Assembly (NCBI GenBank): GCA_034434835.1
Contig: DAOTXX010000076.1
Location: 1-64,000, forward strand
DNA: 64,000 nucleotides
Direction of reading: 5' to 3'
Origin: JBGLNJ01 sp034434835
Lineage (GTDB): Bacteria > Chloroflexota > Anaerolineae > Fen-1058
Shown here: piece by piece, positions 62,572 to 64,000 of the stretch
Numbering within the stretch: position 1 is the first letter of the stretch
Layout: every line of letters starts with the position of its first letter
Notes under the pieces: generated by a model
The model's database searches: none
Told to the model about the DNA's origin: nothing
The model's input: only the letters and a program-made list of their open reading frames with translations
Translations under genes and position numbers: made by a program

Positions 62572-63357
62572 ATGTCCAACACTGTTTTTCATTCCAGGCC
62601 GATTTGCACGAATACTTGGCTCATCCAGGGCGAAGGCAGCAATTCATATCTGGTTGTTGGCGACCAGAGTGGTGTGGTGATTGACACGGGATTCGCGACA
62701 GAAAACATACAGGCATATGCACAGTCATTGACGGACAAGCCGGTCAAGATGGCGGCCAATACCCATGGCCACTTTGATCATACCGGCGGCAACGGTTGGT
62801 TTGCTTGCGCTTATATGAGCGCCAAGGCGATTGAGATCGCCAAGATCCCGTATCCCAGCAAGGCTTCATTGGATTATCCATTGGATTATCTAGTCACGAT
62901 TGTGGGGGACGGCGATAAAATTGATTTGGGTAACCGAGCACTCGAGGTCATCGAGATTCCGGCACATGCCCCGAGCAGCATCGCTTTCCTGGATAGGAAG
63001 GAACGGATCATGTTTACTGGGGACGAGGTGGGGAGTGGTGTCATGCTTGTTTGGATGCAGGATGAACCGCAACCCACAGTCGAGCAGCACGCCCGAAATA
63101 TGGAAAAACTGTTAAAGCACCGAAAAGAGTTCGATTTTATCTGCGCCGGCCATGAACTGGTGATGGGAGACGCCTCGCTGGTAGAGGATTATCTGGAGCA
63201 CGACCGTCGCATCATGTCGGGTATGGAAGGGGAGCCGTGGGTTCCGCATCCCGGTGATGCAGCGGATTTCCACATGCCACAACCCGAGTTCAAGCGCGTT
63301 TCCGTCTACAAAGGCACATCCATTGGTTATGATCTTCGGTATATCTACAACAAGTGA
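62572..63357 (+). CDS. metallo-beta-lactamase fold hydrolase
   Basis: 261 residues. The zinc motif is NTHGHFDHTGG (HxHxDH), then EIPAHAPSSIAFLD, MFTGDEVGSG (Asp bridging) and FICAGHELVMGD (last His). The family covers glyoxalase II-like thioesterases, lactonases and others. GGAGG lies 9 bases before the ATG. It is the last enzyme of this plus-strand group before a new binding-protein gene. Confidence 0.9.
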   Translation: MSNTVFHSRPICTNTWLIQGEGSNSYLVVGDQSGVVIDTGFATENIQAYAQSLTDKPVKMAANTHGHFDHTGGNGWFACAYMSAKAIEIAKIPYPSKASLDYPLDYLVTIVGDGDKIDLGNRALEVIEIPAHAPSSIAFLDRKERIMFTGDEVGSGVMLVWMQDEPQPTVEQHARNMEKLLKHRKEFDFICAGHELVMGDASLVEDYLEHDRRIMSGMEGEPWVPHPGDAADFHMPQPEFKRVSVYKGTSIGYDLRYIYNK

Positions 63358-63418
63358 TGCGAGCAACGAATTCGCTGTCCGCAGTCCTGGAATCAGATGC
63401 CAATGAGGCATTTAAAAT

Positions 63419-63530
63419 ACTGGAGTCTGGCAAATCTCCGGAGTCAAGCCTTTAGGCGGCTATACCTGGCGGTCAAAACCGGCTAAAGCCTTGACTCCAA
63501 CCCAAGATATGGCACTTGTCAAAGTCCAGT
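63419..63530. mobile_element. second MITE-like palindromic element (112 bp)
   Basis: Gap 63358-63755 has no gene. Within it, ends ACTGGAGTCTGGCAAAT and (inverted) ACTGGACTTTGACAAGT match at 13 of 17 bases. TAAAAT occurs directly before (63413-63418) and directly after (63531-63536), suggesting a target duplication. The core has GGAGTCAAGCCTTTAG / CTAAAGCCTTGACTCC and shares the CCGGAGT...ACTCCAACC frame with the 92-bp MITE. No other copy is in the window, so it is less certain. Confidence 0.5.
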
Positions 63531-63755
63531 TAAAATAAAACACACGTTAAAGAAAGGAGGTGCAACAAAGCGAGAGTAGAGCAGTTGTTTAGTCCTGGAG
63601 CAGACGAGATTAAACATCGAGTCTACTTCGACAGGCTGTGCAGAGCGGGCAAGTTTCCTGTGGGGCACTCGCCCGTGTGATGCCAGTTCTGTTCATAGCG
63701 TCCAAGCCGGAGTGAAGCCCTGCAATACAAAAACCACCAATCTTGGAGGAGCAAA

Positions 63756-64000
63756 ATGAACAAGCTAGGGAGCATCCTTGCTTTGCTCGTCGTCGTTTCT
63801 TTGCTGGGCGCGTGCGCCACGCCAACCCCAGCGCCGACTCAACCGCCCGCCGCGGCACCGACTAAACCGCCTGCCGCCGCGCCGACCACTGCGCCGGCTA
63901 CCACCATTGCTTCCCAGGTCACCGTTGCCATTGGTGCTGACCCCGCCAATCTATCTCCGTTCACCGGCATGAGTATGGGGCGTATCGCGGTCCTCAAGAC
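63756..64000 (+). CDS. ABC substrate-binding lipoprotein, SBP family 5, 5' part (cut by window edge)
   Basis: The first 81 residues are visible. The signal peptide ends LLGAC (Cys20 or so), then a Pro/Ala/Thr linker (TPAPTQPPAAAPTKPPAAAP) and VAIGADPANLSPFTG, the typical beginning of Opp/Dpp-type binding proteins. GGAGGAGCAAA precedes the ATG. It is likely the first gene of another importer operon beyond the window. Confidence 0.85.
   Translation, partial: MNKLGSILALLVVVSLLGACATPTPAPTQPPAAAPTKPPAAAPTTAPATTIASQVTVAIGADPANLSPFTGMSMGRIAVLK

Overview
The window looks like a chromosomal segment of a Chloroflexota bacterium, probably an Anaerolineae-like heterotroph. The evidence is the style of the genes: lipoprotein substrate-binding proteins with long Thr/Pro/Val-rich or Ala/Pro/Thr-rich linkers after the lipobox cysteine, two very large MalT-like LuxR regulators, several sugar and peptide ABC importers, many glycoside hydrolases, and dispersed palindromic repeats of a type common in that phylum. 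No rRNA, tRNA, CRISPR array or intact insertion sequence was found. The taxonomic call is an inference from style, not from a marker gene.

Layout. (1) 1-1587, minus: an ABC-2 type exporter whose permease is cut short. (2) 1892-6465, plus: alpha/beta hydrolase, radical SAM protein and GH78 rhamnosidase. A 92-bp MITE with 10-bp target duplications sits exactly at the junction of the last two. (3) 6554-9607, minus: MalT/LuxR regulator with a palindromic operator around its -10 box. (4) 9916-24164, plus: a beta-mannoside utilisation locus with GH2 mannosidase, LacI regulator, GH130 phosphorylase, a complete Opp/Dpp-type importer and a GH3 beta-glucosidase with PA14 domain. A decayed ABC ATPase remnant lies inside it. 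(5) 24491-38898, minus: a catabolic locus containing acyl-CoA synthetase, a LivHMGF importer with binding protein, enoyl-CoA hydratase-like protein, 3-hydroxyacyl-CoA dehydrogenase, 4-hydroxybutyryl-CoA dehydratase (all four Fe-S ligands present), thiolase, SDR, lactonase-like hydrolase and acyl-CoA dehydrogenase. Together these can take 4-hydroxybutyrate or a homologue to acetyl-CoA. (6) 39217-42282, plus: a second MalT/LuxR paralogue with a matching but co-varied operator. (7) 42521-44530, minus: IclR regulator and MFS transporter. (8) 45014-56820, plus: nitroreductase, an unknown Cys-rich protein, a two-subunit CoA-transferase, ferredoxin, an Rbs-like importer, two tandem esterases and a compact ring-cleavage set (GalB-like hydratase, CHA aldolase, two-domain VOC extradiol dioxygenase, CHMI-like tautomerase). 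It ends in a frameshifted SnoaL-like gene that runs into an ISAzo13-type transposase remnant. (9) 56834-64000: LysR (minus) divergent from an FAD oxidoreductase, an unknown protein, a feruloyl-esterase-like CE1 enzyme, a ceramidase-like hydrolase, an MBL-fold hydrolase and the start of another binding-protein gene.

Taken together the segment is a string of substrate-specific catabolic islands (plant polysaccharide, short-chain hydroxy acid, aromatic ester), each with its own transporter and regulator. The most notable items are the MITE with a reconstructable empty site, the co-varying operators of the two giant LuxR paralogues, the 4-hydroxybutyrate locus, and a four-gene gallate-like pathway built from unusual enzyme families.
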